Made by a program: the position numbers and the translations under genes | NCBI RefSeq assembly: GCF_011682145.1 | Contig: NZ_WHJH01000008.1 | Location: forward strand, 124,001 to 188,000 | Reading direction: 5' to 3' | Source: Massilia mucilaginosa | GTDB lineage: Bacteria > Pseudomonadota > Gammaproteobacteria > Burkholderiales > Burkholderiaceae_D | Length of the DNA stretch: 64,000 bases | In this document: piece after piece, positions 8,584 to 16,336 of the stretch | Layout of the letters: every line of letters begins with the position of its first letter | How positions within the stretch are numbered: position 1 is the first letter of the stretch | Notes under the pieces: generated by a model | Database searches by the model: none | What the model was told of the DNA's origin: nothing | Seen by the model: only the letters and a program-made list of their open reading frames with translations

Positions 8584-8815
8584 TTATTGCATTCGGATAC
8601 AATTCTGAGACGGATCAGCAACATCTCTTGCGTCCCCTTGGCGCGTATTATCAGGCTCGCCCCTCGTGCGCGCGCAAAGCTTGTGAAGAAAGAAATGTTG
8701 CAAAAACACTTGCCTGGGTAGGTTTACGGCCTGTCTGGCGTTATACTTGCGTAATTTTCCAAGTCGTCAACTTGCGCCGGGAGCAACATCCCGATGCGCC
8801 GGCACGACATACTCA

Positions 8816-10645
8816 TTGGTCCACTTGCGCTCCTTTTCTCCCCCTCCGCTGCTGCACCTGTCGATTCCGCTGGCGGCGCTGATGCTGGCCGTCTGGGCGC
8901 AGCTGCCGCGCGGCGCCTCGGGCCTGGACGCCGCCGACGAATGGCTGCGCGACCGCTTCGTGGTGGCGCAGGCGGCCGATACGCCCGAGCCGCGCATCCT
9001 GGTGGTCGATATCGACGAGACCAGCCTGGCGGCGCATCCCTGGCCGTGGTCGCGCGAGCGCCTGGCCGAGCTGGTGGAAACCCTGATCGGCGACGGCGCG
9101 CGCGCGGTCGCGCTGGACATCTTGCAAGGCGAGCCGGGCGACCCGGCCGGCGACATGCGGCTGGCCGTGCTGGCCCGGCAGGGCCCGCTGGTACTGGCCC
9201 AGCTGTTCGACTACGAACAGCGCCCGCAAGCGCTGCGTTTCGGCCGCCCCGCCGGCGGCACGGCGGCCCCGGCGGCGGACGGCGCGGTGCCGGCCTACGG
9301 CTTCATCGCCAACCATGCCGGGCTGGCGCAGGCCCCGCATGTGGGCAACATCGGCGTGCGTCCCGATCCCGACGGCGTGCTGCGCCGCGTCCCCATGTAT
9401 ACCTGGTTCGAACAGCGCCGCTTTCCGACCCTGTCGCGCGCGCTGCTCGACTGCTGCGCCGCGCCGGCCCCGGCGGCGGCGAGCGCCAGGAACGATGGCT
9501 ACCAGCGCGTGCCGTTCAGCCGCTCGCTCGACGCCTACACCGTGGCCAAGGCCGGCGAAATCCTCGACGGCCAGGTCGACCCGGCGCTGGTGGCCGGGCG
9601 CCTGGTGCTGATCGGCTCGTCCTCCCTGAGCATCGGCGACCGGGTCGCCACCCCGCTCGGGCGTTCCAGCCCCGGCCTGCTGGTGCACGCCTCGATGCTC
9701 ACCACCCTGCTCGACCAGCAAGCCGGCCTGGCCCCGGCGCCCTGGCCCGGACGCCTGATGGCGGTGCTGTTCGCCAGCGTGGTCGCGGTGCTGGCCGGCT
9801 ACACCTTCGCGCGCCTGTCGGCCGCCGTGAATGTGCTGATGCTGGCCTTCGCGTCGCTGACCTGGGTCATGCTGGCCTACGGCCTGGCGGCCCACGATCC
9901 CGATTTTTCGGTCAGCGGCCCGCTGCTGTCGATCGCGTTCCTGCTGGCGGTGGGCGTGCCCTTCCATTGGCAGCTGGCCCAGTCCGGCTCGCGCCGCCTG
10001 CTCGACACCATGCGCCGCTACGTGGCCGGGGAAGTGGTCGACGAATTGCTGCGCAGCGGCCTGAAAGACCCGCTCGCCCCGCGCCAGTTGCAGGTGACCA
10101 CCCTGATCGCCGACATGGAGGGCTACACCTCGCAGGTGGAAGCGCTGCCGGTCGAAGAAGCGGCCAGGCTGACCACCGATTTTCTCGATTGCCTGACCCG
10201 CCCGGTGCTGGAGAACAAGGGCACGCTCGATAAGTACACCGGCGACGGCCTGGTCGCCTTCTGGGGCGCGCCGATTCCGAACGACAAGCACGCCGACCTG
10301 GCGCTGGACGCGGCCGCGCGCATCCTGCGCGAAGTGGCCATCCTGAGCGCGACCCGGGTGCGCGCCGGCGGCCAGCCGCTGCGCGTGCGCATCGGCATCG
10401 AAAGCGGGCTGGCCATGGTGGGCGACTACGGCACCTCGTTCCGCAGTATTTACACGGCGGTCGGCGACAGCGTCAACACCGCCTCGCGCCTGGAACAGGC
10501 GGCGCGCGATTTTCCGCACGATGTGATCATCGGCCAGGGCACGGTCGGCTACGCCACGCGCCACCGCTTCCTCAGCCTGGGCCGCCACGCGCTGCGCGGC
10601 AAGGAGCATCCGATCGAGCTGTACACGCTGGAGCAGCTGGCATGA
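8816..10645 (+). CDS. CHASE2-domain adenylate cyclase
   Basis: A membrane class III cyclase. An N-terminal membrane segment is followed by an extracytoplasmic CHASE2 sensor (VVDIDETSLAAHPWPWSR ... VLIGSSSLSIGDRVATPLGR ... PGLLVHASML), three membrane helices, and a C-terminal catalytic domain. In the catalytic domain the metal-binding aspartates are in IADMEGYT and GDGLVAFWGAP, a substrate-specifying Lys is in DKYTGDG, and AVGDSVNTASRLE supplies Asp plus the Asn/Arg transition-state residues. K and D at the purine positions favour ATP over GTP. The start is uncertain: there is no ATG before the first helix. I use TTG at 8816; TTG 8825 and TTG 8747 (23 codons longer) are alternatives. The stop overlaps the next gene in an ATGA. 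Probable product: cAMP for the Crp-like protein three genes downstream. Confidence 0.88.
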   Translation: MVHLRSFSPPPLLHLSIPLAALMLAVWAQLPRGASGLDAADEWLRDRFVVAQAADTPEPRILVVDIDETSLAAHPWPWSRERLAELVETLIGDGARAVALDILQGEPGDPAGDMRLAVLARQGPLVLAQLFDYEQRPQALRFGRPAGGTAAPAADGAVPAYGFIANHAGLAQAPHVGNIGVRPDPDGVLRRVPMYTWFEQRRFPTLSRALLDCCAAPAPAAASARNDGYQRVPFSRSLDAYTVAKAGEILDGQVDPALVAGRLVLIGSSSLSIGDRVATPLGRSSPGLLVHASMLTTLLDQQAGLAPAPWPGRLMAVLFASVVAVLAGYTFARLSAAVNVLMLAFASLTWVMLAYGLAAHDPDFSVSGPLLSIAFLLAVGVPFHWQLAQSGSRRLLDTMRRYVAGEVVDELLRSGLKDPLAPRQLQVTTLIADMEGYTSQVEALPVEEAARLTTDFLDCLTRPVLENKGTLDKYTGDGLVAFWGAPIPNDKHADLALDAAARILREVAILSATRVRAGGQPLRVRIGIESGLAMVGDYGTSFRSIYTAVGDSVNTASRLEQAARDFPHDVIIGQGTVGYATRHRFLSLGRHALRGKEHPIELYTLEQLA

Positions 10646-11976
10646 AGCGCCCGCCCTGGTCGTCGCCGCTGCCGGCCATGCTGCTGGCGCTCGCCGCGCT
10701 CGCCCCCGCCCGGGCCCAGCAGGGGGATGCGGCGGAAACCAGTGCGCCTGAAACGAGCGCGCCGGCGCCGGCCGAGGCAAGCACGGCCGACACCCCGGAC
10801 GCGCTCAGCGACGAACAAGTGGCCCAGGAAGAAAAACTCTACCTGGAAGCGCTGCGCTCGCTGTCCGAAGGGCGGCCCGACGAAGCCACCAACAAGCTCA
10901 GCCGCCTGCTGGAAAAGAACGCGCTGCACGCCGGCGCCTGGCTCGACCTGGCCATCAGCCATTGCGAACTGGGTAACAAGGCCGAGGCCGAGCGCCTGTT
11001 CGAGCAGATCGAACAGCGTTTCCATCCCTCGGCCGCGATCCTGGAGCTGATGGCGCACTACCGCGCCTCGGGCTGCAAGGGCCAGCGTACCGCCGCGCGC
11101 TCGATGTCGTTCAAGCTCGGCGCCGGCTACGACACCAACGTCAACCAGGGCTCGAGCAGCAGCACGGTCGAAATCGGCAGCGCCGGCGCCTTGAAAACCT
11201 ATACGCTGTACGCGGAATCGCGGCCCCGCGCCGATCATTTCAAGGTGCTCTCGGGCGACTTCAACCAGCCGATCGGCAGCCGCGGCATGCTCCTGATCGC
11301 CCAATTGCGCGCCTTGCGCCACAGCGAGGTGCGCACCCAGGACAGCGATTCGGCCCTGCTCGGGCTGGAACGCCCGTGGAGCGGCGCCGGCTGGACCGGC
11401 CGCGCCACCGCCGCCTACGGCCTGGTCAGGCTGGGCGGCGAGCTGTACCAGCGCCAGGCGCAGGTGCTGCTGCGCGCCGTGCCGCCGGTCGACCTGGGCG
11501 AATCGCTCGGCTGGTCGCTCAGCGCCGGCTACAGCACGGCCATCTACCCGACCCGGCGCTATTACGATGCGCGCACGCTCGACCTGGGCACCAGCCTGGC
11601 CGTGCGCAGCAAGAAATCGACCCTGGTGCTGTCCAGCGGCCTGCTGGCGGACCAGGGCAAGGAGGGGCGCCCCGGGGGCGACCGCAGCGGCTGGTACGGC
11701 GGCGCCAATCTGGTCGCGCTGCTGGGCGACAAGGCCATCGCCGAACTGGGCGCCTCGCGCCAGTCGTGGCGCGGCGCGCGCATCTACTCGAAGGACTTCA
11801 TCGAGATCAAACGCGACCAGGACACCCATGTGCTGCGCGCCAGCCTGCTGTTCCCGGTCGGCACCCACAGCGCCCTGCAAATGGAAGTGCGGCGCACCTT
11901 CAATCGCGAGAACATTCCCCTGTTCCAGTACGACAGCCGCTGGTTCCAGTTCAGCTGGCGCACCGACAACTGGTAA
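10642..11976 (+). CDS. TPR plus beta-barrel outer-membrane protein (DUF560/SLAM-like)
   Basis: A 444-aa protein with a signal peptide (~1-25), an Ala/Pro/Glu-rich linker, one or two TPR-like repeats (~60-140, with LDLAISHCELGNKAEAERLFEQ) and a C-terminal barrel of ~300 residues. The barrel opens with the characteristic LGAGYDTNVNQG and continues with alternating amphipathic strands, ending in an aromatic-rich strand (SWRTDNW). This plan resembles DUF560 / surface-lipoprotein-assembly-modifier proteins, although barrel length and substrate are unknown. Its start overlaps the cyclase stop by 4 bp, so the two are translationally coupled. A job in presenting or sensing an outer-surface component would fit the FecR/CHASE2 context, but that is inference. 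Confidence 0.7.
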   Translation: MKRPPWSSPLPAMLLALAALAPARAQQGDAAETSAPETSAPAPAEASTADTPDALSDEQVAQEEKLYLEALRSLSEGRPDEATNKLSRLLEKNALHAGAWLDLAISHCELGNKAEAERLFEQIEQRFHPSAAILELMAHYRASGCKGQRTAARSMSFKLGAGYDTNVNQGSSSSTVEIGSAGALKTYTLYAESRPRADHFKVLSGDFNQPIGSRGMLLIAQLRALRHSEVRTQDSDSALLGLERPWSGAGWTGRATAAYGLVRLGGELYQRQAQVLLRAVPPVDLGESLGWSLSAGYSTAIYPTRRYYDARTLDLGTSLAVRSKKSTLVLSSGLLADQGKEGRPGGDRSGWYGGANLVALLGDKAIAELGASRQSWRGARIYSKDFIEIKRDQDTHVLRASLLFPVGTHSALQMEVRRTFNRENIPLFQYDSRWFQFSWRTDNW

Positions 11977-12053
11977 GATACCGCTCCAGCACGTCTGCTG
12001 GCGCTGGCACGGCATACCCGGGCGCCGGCGGACCGACTGTTGATGTGGATAAG

Positions 12054-12383
12054 ATGACTTGGGAATTGATTGTGTTTTTACTGGCCGCGGTGAGCATCGT
12101 TGCGGGCTGCCTGGTACCGAACGAATGGCTGCCGCCATTGCCGAACGACAAACTCCTGCATTTCCTGGCGTTCGGCCTGCTGGCTTTGTTGCTGGCGCGC
12201 ATGGTCCCGGGCGGCTGGGTCCTGCAGCTTTGCCTGCTGGGCTTGCTGGGCGCCGCCCTCCTCATCGAAATCCTGCAGAATTTAGTACCAGGCAGAAAGT
12301 TTTGCTGGCGCGACATGGCCGCCAATGCCGCCGGCATCGCCACGGTGGCCCTGTGCGCGCCGCTCGCGCATGCCTATCTATGA
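12054..12383 (+). CDS. VanZ-like small membrane protein
   Basis: A 109-aa integral membrane protein with about four hydrophobic segments. It carries the VanZ-type signature: an N-terminal helix, LPNDKLLHFLAFGLLALLLA, then IEILQNLVPGRKFCWRDM and AANAAGIATVAL. The conserved D-K-x-x-H, E-x-x-Q, R and D-x-x-A-N positions are all present. The family's function is unsettled (named from glycopeptide resistance, widespread in unrelated contexts). It lies 77 bp after the barrel gene and 12 bp before the Crp-like gene, in the same probable operon. The start is the first ATG at a sensible distance from the first helix. Confidence 0.8.
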   Translation: MTWELIVFLLAAVSIVAGCLVPNEWLPPLPNDKLLHFLAFGLLALLLARMVPGGWVLQLCLLGLLGAALLIEILQNLVPGRKFCWRDMAANAAGIATVALCAPLAHAYL

Positions 12384-12395
12384 CGGAAACAGTGC

Positions 12396-13172
12396 ATGAG
12401 TACAGATAATTTCATCGTTACCGCGACCAAGAACGGGGTTCCGCTCGACCCCCAGGATGCCTCGGTGATGCCGGTGCCCAAGGATTCGCAGAACAAGGTC
12501 AGCGTCCAGATCCACCTGCGCAAGATTCCCTTGCTGGCCCAGCTGAACGAGGACGAAATGCGCCAGGTCATGACCGACCTGCGCATCCGCACCTATGCCA
12601 AGCGCGACGTGGTGCTGCAAAAAGGCGCCAGCGGCGACAGCCTGCTGTTCCTGCTGTCGGGCCAGCTGCAAGTGATCGACGTGACCGAGGACGGGCGCGC
12701 GATCGGCCTGCGCATGCTCGCGCCGGGCGACTTCTTCGGCGAAATCGCCGTCATCAACGGCTCGACCCGCTCGGCCTCGGTGGTGGCCTTGAGTCCGGTG
12801 ATGGTGGCGCTGCTGCCGCGCGCCACCGCGCTGCATCTGTTTTCGCACTCGCCCTCGGTGGCCAAGCACATGCTGCGTTTTCTGGCCGAAAAAGTGCAGC
12901 GCGACTCGCAATTCCGCGCGCTGCTGAGCATCCACAACACCGCCAAGCGCATCTATACCTTCCTCGAACTGATGAAGGAAAAGAAGGACGGCGATGTGGA
13001 AGTGGTCGAAAACCTGCCGACCCACCAGGATATCGCCAACATGATCAACACCAGCCGCGAAACGGTGACCCGCACCCTGCTCGCGCTGGTGCAGCAAGGC
13101 ATCGTCGAAAAGGGCACGCACCGCCTGATCATCCTCAACCCGCAAGAGCTGCACAAGCTGGCGCAGAACTGA
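12396..13172 (+). CDS. Crp/Fnr-family regulator with a CRP-like recognition helix
   Basis: A 258-aa protein. A ~35-residue N-terminal extension precedes the cyclic-nucleotide-binding domain (~40-150), whose phosphate-binding cassette FFGEIAVINGSTRSA has Glu and Arg-Ser at cAMP-contacting positions. A dimerisation helix follows, then a winged HTH (~200-258). The recognition helix reads SRETVTRTL, against SRETVGRIL in E. coli CRP, so the three DNA-contacting residues Arg, Glu and Arg are kept. There is no Cys cluster for an FNR iron-sulfur centre. It should therefore read TGTGA half-sites, and such sites occur in this window at 2059, 6669 and 8568. Last gene of the cyclase operon. Whether it is the genome's main Crp or a local paralogue cannot be told from this window. 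Confidence 0.88.
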   Translation: MSTDNFIVTATKNGVPLDPQDASVMPVPKDSQNKVSVQIHLRKIPLLAQLNEDEMRQVMTDLRIRTYAKRDVVLQKGASGDSLLFLLSGQLQVIDVTEDGRAIGLRMLAPGDFFGEIAVINGSTRSASVVALSPVMVALLPRATALHLFSHSPSVAKHMLRFLAEKVQRDSQFRALLSIHNTAKRIYTFLELMKEKKDGDVEVVENLPTHQDIANMINTSRETVTRTLLALVQQGIVEKGTHRLIILNPQELHKLAQN

Positions 13173-13364
13173 GGCGCGCCACAGCCTGGCGCGTCCCCGA
13201 CCGCATGGCCGTGCCAGCTTTCGCTCGCTTCGGCGAACCGAAATATTGTATACTCCGTACCGTTTTATCCGGCACATCATCGTCGCAAGCGGCAAGGGCG
13301 ACCGAGGGCTTGCCCACGCAGCGCCGCCCCCAGCCCGACCAACCCGCAAGGAATTGCAGTTTCC

Positions 13365-14582
13365 ATGAACGACTCTTCTTTCCCAGCCGTCCAGCCCGTG
13401 CGCCTGTCGCCATGGCGCGCCCTGTTGCCGGCATGGCGCCGCCGCAGCCGTGGCGCGCGCCATGTGCTGCGCTTGCTGCTGGTGGCCCTGATCTTCACCG
13501 TCAGCCTGGTGCCGGCCGTGCCGAAACTGTCGGGCTGGCACACCGCAAAAATTCCCCCGGTGGAGGAACTGCGTCCGCTGGCGGCCTACCCGCGCACATG
13601 GGAAGGCGGCATTGTCGAGACCGACAAGAACTACGCGCGCTTCGAAAAAGCCTTCGCCGACCAGCTCGGCCTGCGCAACCTGATGATCCGCGCCAAGAAC
13701 GAAATCGACTACCGCCTGTTCCGCACCTCGCGCCGCGTGTACTACGGCAAAAATGGCGAACTGTACGGCCGCAACCTGGCCGAGGTCGAATTGCCGACCA
13801 CCGAGAAAATCCTCGGCACCCGGGAAGCCCAGGACGCCTCGCACGCCGGCCTGCTGGCGCTGGCGGCGCGCCTGCGCGCGCAGGGCACCACCATGGTCCT
13901 GATGACCCCGGTACAGAAGCAGTATTTCACGCGCGAGCGCTTGCCCTTCTTCGCCCCGCGCGTGCCCGACGATTCGCATTTCATGCACTTTTACCAGCGC
14001 CTGAAAAGCACGCCCGAGGTGCATTTTGTCGACCTGATCGGCCTGATGCGCGCCAACCAGGACAAGTTCGCCCCGTTTTTCAAGCAGGATTTTCACTGGT
14101 CCGAACCGATGGCCATGGCCGCGGCGGCCGACGCGGTGCGCGTGATCGCCGAACTGGAAGGCTCGCCCGTGCGCTGGCGCCACCGGCTCGAGCTTGAGGA
14201 CAAGCCCTTCGTCGGCGTCGAAATGCGCTTTGCCGGACGTCTGAACATGCACCAGGACGTCATCGAGCAGTCGGTCAGGCAGACCTGGACCGAACGCCAC
14301 CAGCGCCGCCAGCTCGACGCCGCCAGCAGCGGCTTCGAATTCGATACCGGCACCCTGGAAGGAGCCGATCTGCTGCCGCCGACCTGCATGTTCGGCAACA
14401 GCTTCAGCGACGGCATGCTGCGCGCCGGCCTGATCGAGCATTTCCAGAAATTCAGCAAGATCAGCCGTCACTACGAACTGACCGATGTCGCACCGCTCAT
14501 CGCCGGGCGCTGCAAATACCTGATCGTCCAGGTGCTCGATATCCAGTCCGACCGCTGGGCGGCGTTCGCCAGCAAGCGCTGA
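13365..14582 (+). CDS. AlgX/AlgJ-like SGNH acyltransferase, copy 1
   Basis: A 405-aa protein with one N-terminal membrane anchor (~35-55) and a periplasmic SGNH-hydrolase-like domain. The catalytic Asp-x-His appears as QDFHW (~240) and the serine block as FGNSFSDGM (~345), the order seen in AlgX/AlgJ. These proteins transfer acetyl groups, passed across the membrane by an MBOAT partner, onto an extracellular polysaccharide. The partner gene follows 92 bp downstream. Unlike the three minus-strand relatives, this copy keeps the canonical Asp of Asp-x-His. A TATACT at 13249-13254 is a possible -10 for the pair. Confidence 0.82.
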   Translation: MNDSSFPAVQPVRLSPWRALLPAWRRRSRGARHVLRLLLVALIFTVSLVPAVPKLSGWHTAKIPPVEELRPLAAYPRTWEGGIVETDKNYARFEKAFADQLGLRNLMIRAKNEIDYRLFRTSRRVYYGKNGELYGRNLAEVELPTTEKILGTREAQDASHAGLLALAARLRAQGTTMVLMTPVQKQYFTRERLPFFAPRVPDDSHFMHFYQRLKSTPEVHFVDLIGLMRANQDKFAPFFKQDFHWSEPMAMAAAADAVRVIAELEGSPVRWRHRLELEDKPFVGVEMRFAGRLNMHQDVIEQSVRQTWTERHQRRQLDAASSGFEFDTGTLEGADLLPPTCMFGNSFSDGMLRAGLIEHFQKFSKISRHYELTDVAPLIAGRCKYLIVQVLDIQSDRWAAFASKR

Positions 14583-14674
14583 AGCGGGACCACTACCTTT
14601 TCCTCCAGCGCACAAGGCGCTGACCGATCACTCTTTTGCCGCGCAGGGCCCCAGGCCCGCGCCCACGGACCACC

Positions 14675-16105
14675 ATGGTTTTTTCTTCTCCCGGCTTCCT
14701 GTTCCTGTTCTTCCCGGTGTTTTTCGCGCTGTACTTCGTCCTGCCCAGGGCGGCGCGCAACAGTTACATCCTGCTGGCCAGCTTCGCCTTCTACATCCTG
14801 GGCGCCGGCGCCCTGACCGTGGTGGCGCTGGTGCTGCTGATGCTCAACTGGCTGCTGGCCCGGCTGATCGGCCGCCGGCGCCGCGCCGAAACGGGCGGTG
14901 CCGGTCCGGGCGCGGCCAGGGCGGCGCTGGGTGTGGGCATTGTCATGAACCTGGCGCCGCTGATCTTCTTCAAATACCTGGTGTTCCTGGCACAGGTGCT
15001 GCACGACCTGTCCGGCGCGGCGCCGTTCGCCACGGCGGCCGCCTGGAAGATCATCCTGCCGCTCGGCATTTCCTTCTACGTGTTCCATTTCCTGTCTTAC
15101 CTGCTGGACGTGTACGCGCGCCGCATCGAGGCCGAAACCAGCATCCAGAAGTTCGCCATCTACATCTTCCTGTTCCCGCACCTGATCGCCGGCCCGGTGG
15201 TGCGCTACGCCGAGGTGCGCGAGCAGCTCAACCTCAAGTACCGGCGCCTGGTCGGCAGCGATGTGTTCTGGGGCATGGTGATCTTTTGCATCGGCCTGTC
15301 CAAGAAAATGCTGATCGCCGACCCGCTCGGCGCGGTGGTGGACGTGGTGCACGGCCCCAGCGTGGCGATGAGCACGTATGCCGCCTGGCTCGGCGCGCTG
15401 TGCTATTCCTTCCAGATCTATTTCGATTTCTCCGGCTACACCGACATGGCGATCGGCATGGCGCGCATGATGGGTTTCCGCTTCCCGCGCAACTTCAACC
15501 GTCCGTACGCGGCCGCCAGCATCACCGAGTTCTGGCAGCGCTGGCACATGACCCTGTCGCGCTTTTTCCGCGACTACGTCTACATTCCGCTGGGCGGCAA
15601 CCGGCGCGGCAACCTGGCGACCTACCGCAACAGCTTCATCGTGTTCGGCCTGTGCGCGCTGTGGCATGGCGCCGCCTACACCTTCCTGATCTGGGGCCTG
15701 GGCCACGGCGCGCTGCTGGCCCTGGAGCGCGCGGGCGTGCTCAATGCGGCGCGCTGGCGCCTCGGCAGCCTGCCGGTGTTCGTGCTGGCCACCTTGCTGT
15801 GGGTGCCGTTCCGCGCGGTCGACCTGGGCCAGACCGGCAAGCTGCTCGGCGCCATGAGCGGGCTCGATCCGGCCGTGCCGCTGTGGCTCGACGCCAACCG
15901 GGTGCTGGCCGATCCCAAGGTGATGTTCCTGCTGGCGCTGGCCGCGGCGATCTGCCTGCTGGGCGACAAACCGTTCCACCGCCTGCGCCGGCTCAGCCTG
16001 CGTCAGCCGCTCATGACGGGCGCGTACGCCAGCGTGCTGTACGTGCTGTCGTGCCTGGCGGTGGTCGAAGGCGGCTTCAATCCCTTCATCTACTTCCAGT
16101 TCTGA
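14675..16105 (+). CDS. AlgI-like MBOAT O-acyltransferase, copy 1
   Basis: A polytopic inner-membrane protein of 476 aa. MBOAT hallmarks are present: FPRNFNRPYAAASITEFWQ, RWHMTLSRFFRDYVYIPLGG with the family His-containing loop, and ALWHGAAYTFLIWGLGHG with the second conserved His. It ends in GGFNPFIYFQF, shared with the two other copies in the window. It probably passes an acetyl group from acetyl-CoA to the AlgX-like protein just upstream. ATG 14675 was chosen because homologous copies start with the same MVFSS. Clearly more diverged than copies 2 and 3, so this is an older paralogue. Confidence 0.9.
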   Translation: MVFSSPGFLFLFFPVFFALYFVLPRAARNSYILLASFAFYILGAGALTVVALVLLMLNWLLARLIGRRRRAETGGAGPGAARAALGVGIVMNLAPLIFFKYLVFLAQVLHDLSGAAPFATAAAWKIILPLGISFYVFHFLSYLLDVYARRIEAETSIQKFAIYIFLFPHLIAGPVVRYAEVREQLNLKYRRLVGSDVFWGMVIFCIGLSKKMLIADPLGAVVDVVHGPSVAMSTYAAWLGALCYSFQIYFDFSGYTDMAIGMARMMGFRFPRNFNRPYAAASITEFWQRWHMTLSRFFRDYVYIPLGGNRRGNLATYRNSFIVFGLCALWHGAAYTFLIWGLGHGALLALERAGVLNAARWRLGSLPVFVLATLLWVPFRAVDLGQTGKLLGAMSGLDPAVPLWLDANRVLADPKVMFLLALAAAICLLGDKPFHRLRRLSLRQPLMTGAYASVLYVLSCLAVVEGGFNPFIYFQF

Positions 16106-16113
16106 TCGGGGCG

Positions 16114-16135
16114 GCGGCGCGCAGGCGCGCGCCGC
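16114..16135. repeat. REP-like palindrome, copy A
   Basis: Perfect hairpin of 9 bp with a 4-nt loop, directly after the AlgI-1 stop. A nearly identical palindrome (10-bp stem, 5-nt loop) lies at 31474-31498 beside AlgI-2. It has no T-run, so it is at best a transcript-end stabiliser. Confidence 0.5.
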
Positions 16136-16336
16136 AGTGGAAACGTGTAGAAAATCAAGAACCGTGGACAGCGGGAAAAGCCGGGTGTGGCGCGCATACA
16201 TCGCCCGTCCAGCCTGTTCAATTGTGCGGAGAAAACAACGGTTTTGTCGGGTGTAAGATGAATTTCCATCTCATCCCCGCCGGAGAACCACCAGAAGTGC
16301 GCGGGGCGGCCCTACTCACAGCAAGGAGTCCGTTCA

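Noticed and set aside
8742-8747. TATACT as -10 of the cyclase gene
   Set aside because: No -35 at a fitting distance; kept only as an argument against using the TTG at 8747 as start.
8794-10233. Plus-strand frame starting at an ATG with GGGAGCA upstream, overlapping the cyclase
   Set aside because: The product is Arg/Pro/Gly/Ala-rich nonsense; CHASE2 and cyclase motifs are all in the other frame.
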